Assembly: GCF_030767025.1 (NCBI RefSeq)
Contig: NZ_JASITE010000016.1
Location: 95,452 to 159,451, forward strand
Length of the DNA stretch: 64,000 bases
Direction of reading: 5' to 3'
From: Nocardia sp. CC227C
GTDB taxonomy: Bacteria > Actinomycetota > Actinomycetes > Mycobacteriales > Mycobacteriaceae
Positions 41,785 to 48,777 of this stretch are shown here, in pieces; the stretch's first letter is position 1; every line of letters starts with the position of its first letter. A program made the translations under genes and the position numbers. The notes under the pieces are model-generated. The model saw only the letters and a list, made by a program, of their open reading frames with translations. It searched no databases and was not told where the DNA came from.

Positions 41785-42761
41785 GCCCGCGACAGCCCTC
41801 GCCCCCGGAGGCGACAGGCGACGACCCGGTGTCGCCCGAGCCGTCGGGGGCGACAACCGCTGTCGCCCCGGTGTCGCCTGGCGACAATCCAGTGTCGGGG
41901 CGGGCGACAGCACGGTTCGATCTGGCCGAGTTCGTGGCTCTGGCGATGACGATCGTGATCGGTGCCGGAGCGTTCGCGTGGTCGTTCGCCGCGCTCACCG
42001 ACCTGTCGATCATGGCCGGTATCGACGCCCGGTTGGCGTGGATCGGGCCCGTGTTCGTCGACGGTGCGATCGTCCAGTCCATCGTGGCGCTGGTGTCATT
42101 GCAGCGCCGAGAACGCAACGCCGCCATCGAAGTACCGCGGGCGACGCGCTGGTTCTTCTGGGCCGAACTCCTGGTCGCTGAGCTGATCAGCGTGGTCGGA
42201 AATGGCCTGCACGCTGCGGAATCCGGACAGCGGATCCTGCCCGCGACCATCGCCGCGTGCGTCGCCGGAGCCGCCCCGCTGTTCGGCCTGGCCGCCACCC
42301 ACGGCCTGACCGCGCTGCTCGAGGTACCCCGCACCCCGGCGGTACCACCGATGGAAGCCGTGACCGTCGTCGAGACACCCGCGCCGACCGTCCTGGCCGC
42401 GCTCACCGCGGGGGCGGCCGCGGGCAACGCGTTGCTGTCGCCCGGCGACACCGAGGCGACAACTCCTGTCGCCTCACCCGACGCAGGCGACAGCCAGGCG
42501 ACAGCAGCCGGGACCGAGGCGACAGCGAGCGACAACGGGGCAGGGCCGGAGGCGACAGCCGATCGTGACACCCGCATCTACGCACTGCATCGACAAGGGC
42601 TGTCGACGCGGGAGATCGGGGCCGAGGTCGGGCTGCACCACGGCACCGTCGCCAAAATCGTCGCCCGCATCCGCGCCGAACGCGACACCGACGGCGAGGG
42701 CGACGAAGGCGACGACCCGGGCCCGGACCAGCCGGGCACCGCGCTCGCACTGGTTCGCTGA
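41781..42761 (+). CDS. DUF2637-like membrane protein with C-terminal helix-turn-helix
   Basis: 326 residues. Four to five membrane helices (FVALAMTIVIGAGAFAWSF, FVDGAIVQSIVALVSL, WFFWAELLVAELISVVG, LPATIAACVAGAAPLFGLA) match the DUF2637 proteins common in actinomycete elements. A Thr/Ala-rich linker follows, then a resolvase/Tn3-like helix-turn-helix (ADRDTRIYALHRQGLSTREIGAEVGLHHGTVAKIVARIRAER). Both the N-terminal tail and the linker are coded by DNA packed with GGCGACA words. A membrane protein that can touch DNA suits tethering of element DNA to the transfer site (inference). Confidence 0.82.
   Translation: MSPRQPSPPEATGDDPVSPEPSGATTAVAPVSPGDNPVSGRATARFDLAEFVALAMTIVIGAGAFAWSFAALTDLSIMAGIDARLAWIGPVFVDGAIVQSIVALVSLQRRERNAAIEVPRATRWFFWAELLVAELISVVGNGLHAAESGQRILPATIAACVAGAAPLFGLAATHGLTALLEVPRTPAVPPMEAVTVVETPAPTVLAALTAGAAAGNALLSPGDTEATTPVASPDAGDSQATAAGTEATASDNGAGPEATADRDTRIYALHRQGLSTREIGAEVGLHHGTVAKIVARIRAERDTDGEGDEGDDPGPDQPGTALALVR
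41810..41909. repeat. GGCGACA array, cluster 1
   Basis: Seven copies of GGCGACA or its complement in 100 bp: direct at 41810, 41849, 41880, 41903; inverted at 41830, 41861, 41872. It covers the N-terminal codons of the DUF2637-like gene. Candidate TraB/clt recognition locus. Confidence 0.75.
42436..42557. repeat. GGCGACA array, cluster 2
   Basis: Eight copies in 122 bp: direct at 42444, 42455, 42486, 42497, 42518, 42551; inverted at 42436, 42467; plus AGCGACA at 42529. Spacings between direct copies are 11, 31, 11, 21, 11 and 22 bp, i.e. multiples of one helical turn. No copies lie between the two clusters. Confidence 0.8.
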
Positions 42762-42850
42762 CCGATCACCACCACCCGCGGGGCGGCCAGCGTCGCCCGC
42801 CCCGCAACCACCTTTCCCCGATTACCGAAACCCCGTGGAGGACACCCGCA

Positions 42851-43294
42851 ATGACCGCGAACAACGACCTGGACCTGATCAACGCCGAACTGCTCGGCGG
42901 CGGCGCGCGCAACGCGTTCAGCAAGGCCGCCAAGCCCGGCGACACCATCACCGGCGAAATCGTCGACGTGGTACGCCGCCAGCGCACCAACGAGGCCGGC
43001 CTGCCGCTGTACTGGCACGAGAACCGGCCGGCCACCTCCCCGACGACCGGGCGGCCCGTCATCGACTCCAGCCTCATCATCGCGATCGACACCCCCGACG
43101 ACGAGAACGACGAAGGACTGCGCACCCTGCGCCTGGACCGCGACGTGCAGAAGGCGCTGCGCGAGGCCCTGCGCGCCGCGGGTGCGCAGCTGGCCATCGG
43201 CGGCCGCATCGAGGGCTTCACCTTCGTCGGCCCGCTCAAGAACGGATCCGGCCGCATCTACAACGGCGGCACCTACACCCCACCCACCGCATAA
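42851..43294 (+). CDS. hypothetical protein, possible single-stranded-DNA-binding type
   Basis: 147 residues. The acidic beta-rich core (DTITGEIVDVVRRQRTNEAGLPLYWHENRP...SSLIIAIDTPDDENDEGLRTLRLD) and QLAIGGRIEGFTFVGPLKNGSGRIYNGG look like an OB-fold. It contains an internal GARNAFSKAAKPGD close to the N-terminus that recalls the NAFA tag in an unusual place. Located just before xis. Function not known. Confidence 0.65.
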   Translation: MTANNDLDLINAELLGGGARNAFSKAAKPGDTITGEIVDVVRRQRTNEAGLPLYWHENRPATSPTTGRPVIDSSLIIAIDTPDDENDEGLRTLRLDRDVQKALREALRAAGAQLAIGGRIEGFTFVGPLKNGSGRIYNGGTYTPPTA

Positions 43295-43317
43295 CCGACA
43301 GCGAAGTGAGTACCACC

Positions 43318-43521
43318 ATGACCACAGAGGAGCGTTTCTTGCAGGCCAAGGACTGCGAGGAGCTGACTGGAATCCCCGCCGCCACCTGGCGGTACTGGGC
43401 GCACATCGGTTCGGGCCCAGTCAGTTTCAAGCTCGGCGGCCGCCGTGTCTGGCGGCTGAGCACGGTCCTGGCCTGGATCGAGCAGCAGGAGGCGGCCACC
43501 GCGCGAGGGGAGGCAGTGTAG
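43318..43521 (+). CDS. xis: excisionase (Xis-like)
   Basis: 67 residues. FLQAKDCEELTGIPAATWRYWAHIGSGPVSFKLGGRRVWRLSTVLAWIEQQ is the classic helix-turn-helix of excisionases and Rep-type AlpA regulators. It precedes int by 2 bases, the standard xis-int arrangement. A GTG at 43306 in frame is an alternative start. It should bend attachment-site DNA and promote excision. Confidence 0.88.
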   Translation: MTTEERFLQAKDCEELTGIPAATWRYWAHIGSGPVSFKLGGRRVWRLSTVLAWIEQQEAATARGEAV

Positions 43522-43523
43522 CG

Positions 43524-44780
43524 ATGCCCGCCCGACGTAACCGGCGCGCTGGCGTCGAAGACCGCTGGTACAAGACCGTCACCACGAAGGCCGCCGACGG
43601 CTCCGCGACGCGGGAGCGTGTCGAGTCCGCCAACCACGGCTGTTCGAAACGCTGGCGTGGCCGGTACGTCGACGACCACGGCCAGGAGCACGCGAAGTCC
43701 TTCGCCCGCAAGGTCGACGCGCAAGCCTGGCTGGACGCGGCCACCAGCTCCTTGGTGACCGGAACCCATGTCGCGCCGTCGGCCGGCCGCGAGACCATCG
43801 GCACCATCGGCCGCCGCTGGCTCCAGGCACAAGCGCACCTGAAGGACACCACCACCGCCACCCGGCGCGTGACCTGGCGCGTGCACGTCGAACCCCGGTG
43901 GGGAGGTGTGGAGGTCCGGGACGTGCGCACCACCGAGGTCCGGGCCTGGATCGCGGCCATGGTCGACGCCGGCGCGGGGGTGCCGACGCTGGAGAACGCC
44001 CTGGGTGTGCTGCGGATGGTCTGCGAGACCGCGGTGGAGGACCGCCAGATAGCCCGGAATCCCTGCACCGGGGTCAAGCTGCCGCGGCGCGGGCACCGGG
44101 CCCGCGGCTACCTCACCCATCTCCAGGTCGAGCAGCTGGCACGGGAGGTCACCGAATCCTCCACCGCCATAAGGCTATTGGCCTACACCGGACTGCGGTG
44201 GGGCGAGATGGCCGCGCTGAAGGTCTCCAGCTTCGACATGCTGCGCCGCCGCGTGCACATCGTCGAAGCCGTCGCCGAAGTGGAAGGCCGGCTGGTGTGG
44301 TCCACCGCCAAGAACCACGAACGCCGCTCGGTACCGTTCCCGAAATTCCTCACCACCGAGCTGGCCGCGCTCATGCGCGGCAAGAGCCGCGACGCCCTGG
44401 TGTTCACCTCACCCGAAGGTGCGGTGTTGCGGGTCTCGACCTACCGCAAGCGGGTGTTCGCGCCCGCGGTCACCCGGCTACAGGCTGTGAAGGAGAAAGG
44501 AGAGCACCGAGCCGACCAGGAGGTGCGCGGGTTCCCGTTCATCACACCACATGACCTGCGCCACACCGCGGCCTCGCTCGCGATCAGTGCAGGCGCGAAC
44601 CCGAAGGCGGTACAGACCATGCTCGGACACAAGTCCGCCGCCATGACGCTGGACACCTACGCCGACCTGTTCCCCGACGATCTGGAATCGGTCGCGGAGG
44701 CACTGGACACCCGCCGCGCGTCCGCTATCGCCGCTGCTGCGGACGAACTGCGGACGGGAACCGACGACCAAGATTCCTAA
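43524..44780 (+). CDS. int: tyrosine integrase
   Basis: 418 residues. The N-terminal arm-binding domain (VTTKAADGSATRERV...GRYVDDHGQEHAKSFARKVDAQAWL) precedes the SAM-like core-binding domain (about 85-190) and the catalytic domain with Arg225 (AYTGLRWGE), Lys263, His343-x-x-Arg346 (PHDLRHTAAS), His369 and nucleophile Tyr379 (LDTYADLF). All catalytic residues are present. It lies 10 bp from attR and the intact tRNA-Pro. It should integrate the element into the tRNA 3' end and, with Xis, excise it. Confidence 0.95.
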   Translation: MPARRNRRAGVEDRWYKTVTTKAADGSATRERVESANHGCSKRWRGRYVDDHGQEHAKSFARKVDAQAWLDAATSSLVTGTHVAPSAGRETIGTIGRRWLQAQAHLKDTTTATRRVTWRVHVEPRWGGVEVRDVRTTEVRAWIAAMVDAGAGVPTLENALGVLRMVCETAVEDRQIARNPCTGVKLPRRGHRARGYLTHLQVEQLAREVTESSTAIRLLAYTGLRWGEMAALKVSSFDMLRRRVHIVEAVAEVEGRLVWSTAKNHERRSVPFPKFLTTELAALMRGKSRDALVFTSPEGAVLRVSTYRKRVFAPAVTRLQAVKEKGEHRADQEVRGFPFITPHDLRHTAASLAISAGANPKAVQTMLGHKSAAMTLDTYADLFPDDLESVAEALDTRRASAIAAAADELRTGTDDQDS

Positions 44781-44790
44781 CCGGCTCCGA

Positions 44791-44928
<138 letters not shown>

Positions 44929-44992
44929 TGAAGCGAACCGGGAGTAGCTTAGCGCACGGTCGGGGTTGGCGTTAAATCGGCTGGTCAATGGA

Positions 44993-45979
44993 CTAAACGA
45001 GGCGGAGGGTGGCGAGGAGGCGGCGGGCGAAGGTGGGGTCTATGGCGCGGTCTACGCCGGTGTCGGCGGCGATGGTGAGGACTATGGAACTGGTGGCGCC
45101 GCCGGAGACGGCGAAGGTGTAGACGGTGAAGGTGTCGGCGCAGCGGGGGTCGGGGGCGGTGAAGGTGCCGGTGGTTTCCATGAAGACGCCCTGGAGGGAA
45201 CCGTCGGTGTTGGTGAAGGGTTCACCGGGGGTGGAGGTGATGCCGGAGCCGGTGGACCAGCCGATGCGGGCGAGCTTCTCGCCGATCTCGCGGGCCGATG
45301 CGGTGGCCTCGGGGTTGGTGGTGGCGCTCAGGAACATATTGGTGCGCACGAAATCGGTGCAGTAGCCGGCGCCTTCGGTGGTGAGGCCGGAGACGGGGAC
45401 GGACTCGTCGGCGCTGGAGAATTCCTTGATGGACTCGTCGAGCACCCAGTCCCGCGGGACATCCCACGCCGCGTCGATATCGGTGGGGGAGATCACCTGA
45501 TAGCCGGGGATGACGGGGGACGGGGACGTCGGTCCCGTTGTCGTCCGGGTGGTTCTGGTCGTGGTGGTCGGCTGTGCCGCGGAGGTGGTGGTGGTCGAGG
45601 CCACGACCGGTTCCTCGGAATCGCGGTTCACCAGGATGACGGCCGCCACGGTGACCAGCGCCAGCACCAGGACGCCGATACCCGCGAACAGCAAGCCCTT
45701 TCGGCCTCCACCGGACGGCGGACCGTACCGGCCCGGCGGGAACGGCGCGGGCTGGTAGGGCACCGGGCCGGACTGGTGCAGTTCGGACCCCAGCGGGTAC
45801 GGCGGATATCCTCCGTACCCGCCCGGCGTACCGTATCCGGCCGGAGTGGTCGGATCGCCGGGCTGCTCCGGATGGCGCGGCTGCGACTGCCACGGCGAAC
45901 CGGGTTCGGGAGTGCCCTCCCACCATTCCGGATTCCGCTGTGTCCCATCGTCATCGCGGTCGTTGGATCCGCCGGTCAT
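44993..45979 (-). CDS. Pro/Gly-rich single-pass membrane protein, tandem paralogue 1
   Basis: 328 residues. The N-terminus is Pro/Gly/Tyr-rich (WWEGTPEPGSPW...GYGTPGGYGGYPPYP) and cytoplasmic. One membrane helix follows (GLLFAGIGVLVLALVTVAAVILV), then a Thr-rich stalk and an external domain with paired Cys (GYCTDFVRTNMF and PRCADTFTVYTF) that could form a disulfide. Similar proteins occur in many mycolate actinomycetes without assigned function. It is 41 bp from a paralogue with the same order of features, transcribed in the same direction. Confidence 0.78.
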   Translation of the reverse strand: MTGGSNDRDDDGTQRNPEWWEGTPEPGSPWQSQPRHPEQPGDPTTPAGYGTPGGYGGYPPYPLGSELHQSGPVPYQPAPFPPGRYGPPSGGGRKGLLFAGIGVLVLALVTVAAVILVNRDSEEPVVASTTTTSAAQPTTTTRTTRTTTGPTSPSPVIPGYQVISPTDIDAAWDVPRDWVLDESIKEFSSADESVPVSGLTTEGAGYCTDFVRTNMFLSATTNPEATASAREIGEKLARIGWSTGSGITSTPGEPFTNTDGSLQGVFMETTGTFTAPDPRCADTFTVYTFAVSGGATSSIVLTIAADTGVDRAIDPTFARRLLATLRLV

Positions 45980-46020
45980 GATCGACCCCCTGTTCTCGCG
46001 GCCTGCCGTCGATCATCCGC

Positions 46021-47106
46021 CTAGATGGGGCGGAGGGTGGCCAGGAGTTGCTTGGCGAAATCTTTGGTCACGGCCTTGTCCACACCCGTGTCCGCGATGA
46101 TGGTCAGTACGAAAGCGCCGCTGTCGCCGGGGAATCCGAAGGTGTAGACGGCATAGGTGGACGCGCAGCCCGGACTCGGCGCGGGGGCGTTGCCGGTGGT
46201 TTCCACGAAGACGCCCTCCAGCCTGCCGTCGGAGGTCCGGAACGATTCGACGGGTCCGGGGGTGGAATCCGTGGAGGTGGTGTACGCGAATTCGATCACG
46301 CGGGTGGTCACGTCGGAGATCGCCCGCGCCGGATCGGATTCGTCGGACTGGGTGAGGAACATATTGGTGCGCACGTAGTCGGGGCAGTAGCCGGAGCCTT
46401 CCTGCGCCACCCCGGCCACCGGCAAGGCGTCAGCGCCGTAGCCGATTTCGACGGTGGTCCGGTCGATCTCCCAATCGGCGGGCACATCGTAGGCCGCGCC
46501 GTTCTCCGGCAGCATGACCACCTGGTAGCCGGGGATCACCGCGGTCGGTGTGGTGGGACGGGTCGCCGTGGTGCGGGGAGCGGTGCTCGTGGGCGGTGCG
46601 GAGTTCTCCGTGGTCAGTGCGCTCACCATGGACGGTGTGGTGCCCGGGGAGGCGGAATCGGCCGAATCCCGGTTCACCAGTACGACCGCCGTGACCGCGC
46701 CGACGACCACCAGTGCCAGCGCACCGATGCCCGCGACGAGCAAACCCTTGCCGCGCTTGCCATTCGGCGGCCGGCCACCGCCCTGGGGCCCGTATCCGGG
46801 TGCACCACCGTACGGCGGCTGCCCACCGTATCCGGCGTGCACGGTCTGATCCATCGGACCCGCCTGGTACGCGGCGGTCGGCGGTCCGGCCGGAGAGAAG
46901 CCGGGTCCGCCCGGGGAGAAGCCGGGCCAGGGTTGAGCCGCGCCGGGCCATGGCTGGTGACCCGGCTGGGGCGGGGTGGCTCCGGCGGGCGGTCCCGCCG
47001 GGTACGGGCCGGGGCTCCCCGGCCGCCACTGCGCGTCCGGGTCGGGCGCGCCCTGCCACCACTGCGGATTCGGATTCGGCTCCGGCTGATTCCGGTCGTC
47101 GGTCAT
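46021..47106 (-). CDS. Pro/Gly-rich single-pass membrane protein, tandem paralogue 2
   Basis: 361 residues. Same architecture as its neighbour: WWQGAPDPDAQW start, Pro/Gly-rich tail, helix GLLVAGIGALALVVVGAVTAVVLV, Thr stalk, and external domain with GYCPDYVRTNMF and PGCASTYAVYTF. The two differ through much of the rest, so the duplication is not recent. Both start codons follow a GGGG-type ribosome site. Confidence 0.78.
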   Translation of the reverse strand: MTDDRNQPEPNPNPQWWQGAPDPDAQWRPGSPGPYPAGPPAGATPPQPGHQPWPGAAQPWPGFSPGGPGFSPAGPPTAAYQAGPMDQTVHAGYGGQPPYGGAPGYGPQGGGRPPNGKRGKGLLVAGIGALALVVVGAVTAVVLVNRDSADSASPGTTPSMVSALTTENSAPPTSTAPRTTATRPTTPTAVIPGYQVVMLPENGAAYDVPADWEIDRTTVEIGYGADALPVAGVAQEGSGYCPDYVRTNMFLTQSDESDPARAISDVTTRVIEFAYTTSTDSTPGPVESFRTSDGRLEGVFVETTGNAPAPSPGCASTYAVYTFGFPGDSGAFVLTIIADTGVDKAVTKDFAKQLLATLRPI

Positions 47107-47155
47107 GGTCGTCCCCTGCTTGTCGTATCACCGCGTTGTATATCGCGGCCGACGC

Positions 47156-48121
47156 CTACCGCGCAGCAGTGGCCGAGGACGCGGTGATCCCGCGACCGGT
47201 CTCGGTGACCGGCTTCTTCGGCGGCGCGCCCACCAGCGTGAGCAGGGTGGCCTCGGGGCGGCAGCAGAAGCGGTACGGGGCCCACGGCGAGGTGCCCAGA
47301 CCCGCCGAGACGTGCAGGCGGGTGTGCTCGCCCCAGCGCGATGCGCCCTTGACCCGGGAGCGGTCGATGCCGCAGTTGGTGACCAGTGCGCCGTAGAGGG
47401 GCAGGCACAGCTGGCCACCGTGCGTGTGCCCGGCCATGACCAGGTCGTAGCCGTCGTCGGCGAAGCGGTCCAGCACCCGCGGCTCGGGGGAGTGGGTGAG
47501 GCCGATGCTCAGGTCCGCCAAGGGGTTCGGCGCGCCCGCCACGGTGTCGTAGCGGTCCCGCTTCAGGTGCGGGTCGTCCACGCCCGCGGTCGAGATCTTC
47601 ACCCCGGCGACCTCGATATCGCGGCGCACGTGCGTCAGGTCCAGCCAGCCGCGCTCGCTGAAGGCGGCGCGCAGATCCTGCCACGGCAGCGGATCGCCGA
47701 AGACCCGCTTGTGGTCGGACTTGAAGTACTTCAGCGGATTCTTCGGCACCGGCGCGAAGTAGTCGTTGCTGCCGAAGATGAAGATGCCGGGACGCGCCAG
47801 CAGTCCGCCCAGTGACTGCACGACGGACGGCACCGCCTTGGGGTGGGCCAGGTTGTCGCCGGTGTTCACCACCAGATCCGGTTCCAGCCGATCCAGCTCC
47901 CGCACCCACGCCTGCTTCAACTGCTGGCCGGGCGTCATGTGCAGATCGCTGATGTGTAGCACGCGTAGCGAGGGCTTACCCGGTTCGAGCACCGGTAGCG
48001 TCGCCTCCCGCAGCACGAATGCGTTCCGTTCGACGAGCGAGGCGTAACCGATTCCGGCGACCGCGGCCCCGGCGGCTCCCAGAGCGGCGTTTCGCAGGGC
48101 GGAGGTCGAGATAACGGGCAT
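47156..48121 (-). CDS. metallophosphoesterase (YkuE/Rv3683-like)
   Basis: 321 residues from ATG 48121. HISDLHMTPGQ, NTGDNLAHP, GSNDYF, and AGHTHGGQLCLP are the four metal-binding blocks of the calcineurin-like family. The N-terminus (ALGAAGAAVAGIGYASLVERNAFVLR) is hydrophobic and may anchor it to the membrane. The ATG follows TATTCT at leaderless spacing. The next genes on this strand in mycobacteria are PonA2 and so on, so it is the first of the conserved block. Substrate unknown, perhaps an envelope lipid phosphate. Confidence 0.88.
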   Translation of the reverse strand: MPVISTSALRNAALGAAGAAVAGIGYASLVERNAFVLREATLPVLEPGKPSLRVLHISDLHMTPGQQLKQAWVRELDRLEPDLVVNTGDNLAHPKAVPSVVQSLGGLLARPGIFIFGSNDYFAPVPKNPLKYFKSDHKRVFGDPLPWQDLRAAFSERGWLDLTHVRRDIEVAGVKISTAGVDDPHLKRDRYDTVAGAPNPLADLSIGLTHSPEPRVLDRFADDGYDLVMAGHTHGGQLCLPLYGALVTNCGIDRSRVKGASRWGEHTRLHVSAGLGTSPWAPYRFCCRPEATLLTLVGAPPKKPVTETGRGITASSATAAR

Positions 48122-48243
48122 TCGCCCAGAATAGGCGACCTGCGGGGGAAACATCGACTCGTATGAGGCGTAGGCCACTGCGAGGCGTCGACACCGGGAA
48201 AAAGAGTGGCGGGTGCGGGGGCCGTGGGCGGTAGCGTGAGCAC

Positions 48244-48708
48244 ATGTCGGAACTCAAGGCGAAGCTGCGTACGGACCTCACGGCCGCGATGAAGGCCAAG
48301 GACGCGCTGCGGCTCAATACGCTGCGCATGCTGCTGACCGCCGTGCAGAACGCGGAGGTCGCCGGTACCGAGGCTCGGGAGCTCTCCGATGCCGAGGTGA
48401 TCACGGTGCTGTCCAAGGAAGCCAAGAAGCGCAACGAGGCCGCCGTCGTCTACGAGCAGAACGGCCGCGGGGAACTCGCAGCCAACGAGCGCGCGGAAGA
48501 GTCGATCATCGAGGAGTACCTCCCGACGCCGCTCACCGACGCGGAGGTCGCGAATGTCGCCGACACCGCCATCGCCCAGGTGGCCGAGGAGAACGGGGAG
48601 CGGCCCGGCATGAAGCAGATGGGCCAGGTCATGAAGATCGCGACCGCCCTCGCCGCGGGCCGCGCGGACGGCTCGCGCGTCTCGGCGGCGGTCAAGGCTC
48701 GGCTCTGA
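48244..48708 (+). CDS. GatB/YqeY-domain protein
   Basis: 154 residues. KLRTDLTAAMKAKDALRLNTLRMLLTAVQNAEV and SIIEEYLPTPLTDAEV ... RPGMKQMGQVMKIATALAAGRADGSRVSAAV match the YqeY/GatB C-terminal domain. Family members bind tRNA or act near the amidotransferase, but the free-standing YqeY role is unproven. The ATG at 48244 is preceded by TAGCGT at 6 nt, so the message is probably leaderless. Confidence 0.92.
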   Translation: MSELKAKLRTDLTAAMKAKDALRLNTLRMLLTAVQNAEVAGTEARELSDAEVITVLSKEAKKRNEAAVVYEQNGRGELAANERAEESIIEEYLPTPLTDAEVANVADTAIAQVAEENGERPGMKQMGQVMKIATALAAGRADGSRVSAAVKARL

Positions 48709-48725
48709 GCCGACGATGAGACGAC

Positions 48726-48756
48726 ATCGCCCGGAGTGCACCGCACTCCGGGCGAT
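48726..48756. terminator. bidirectional hairpin between yqeY-like and ponA2-like genes
   Basis: ATCGCCCGGAGTGC (48726-48739) and its complement (48743-48756) form a perfect 14-bp stem with loop ACC. It serves the convergent genes ending at 48708 and 48778. Confidence 0.8.
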
Positions 48757-48777
48757 ATTCGTCTGTGCCCCCGCCGG

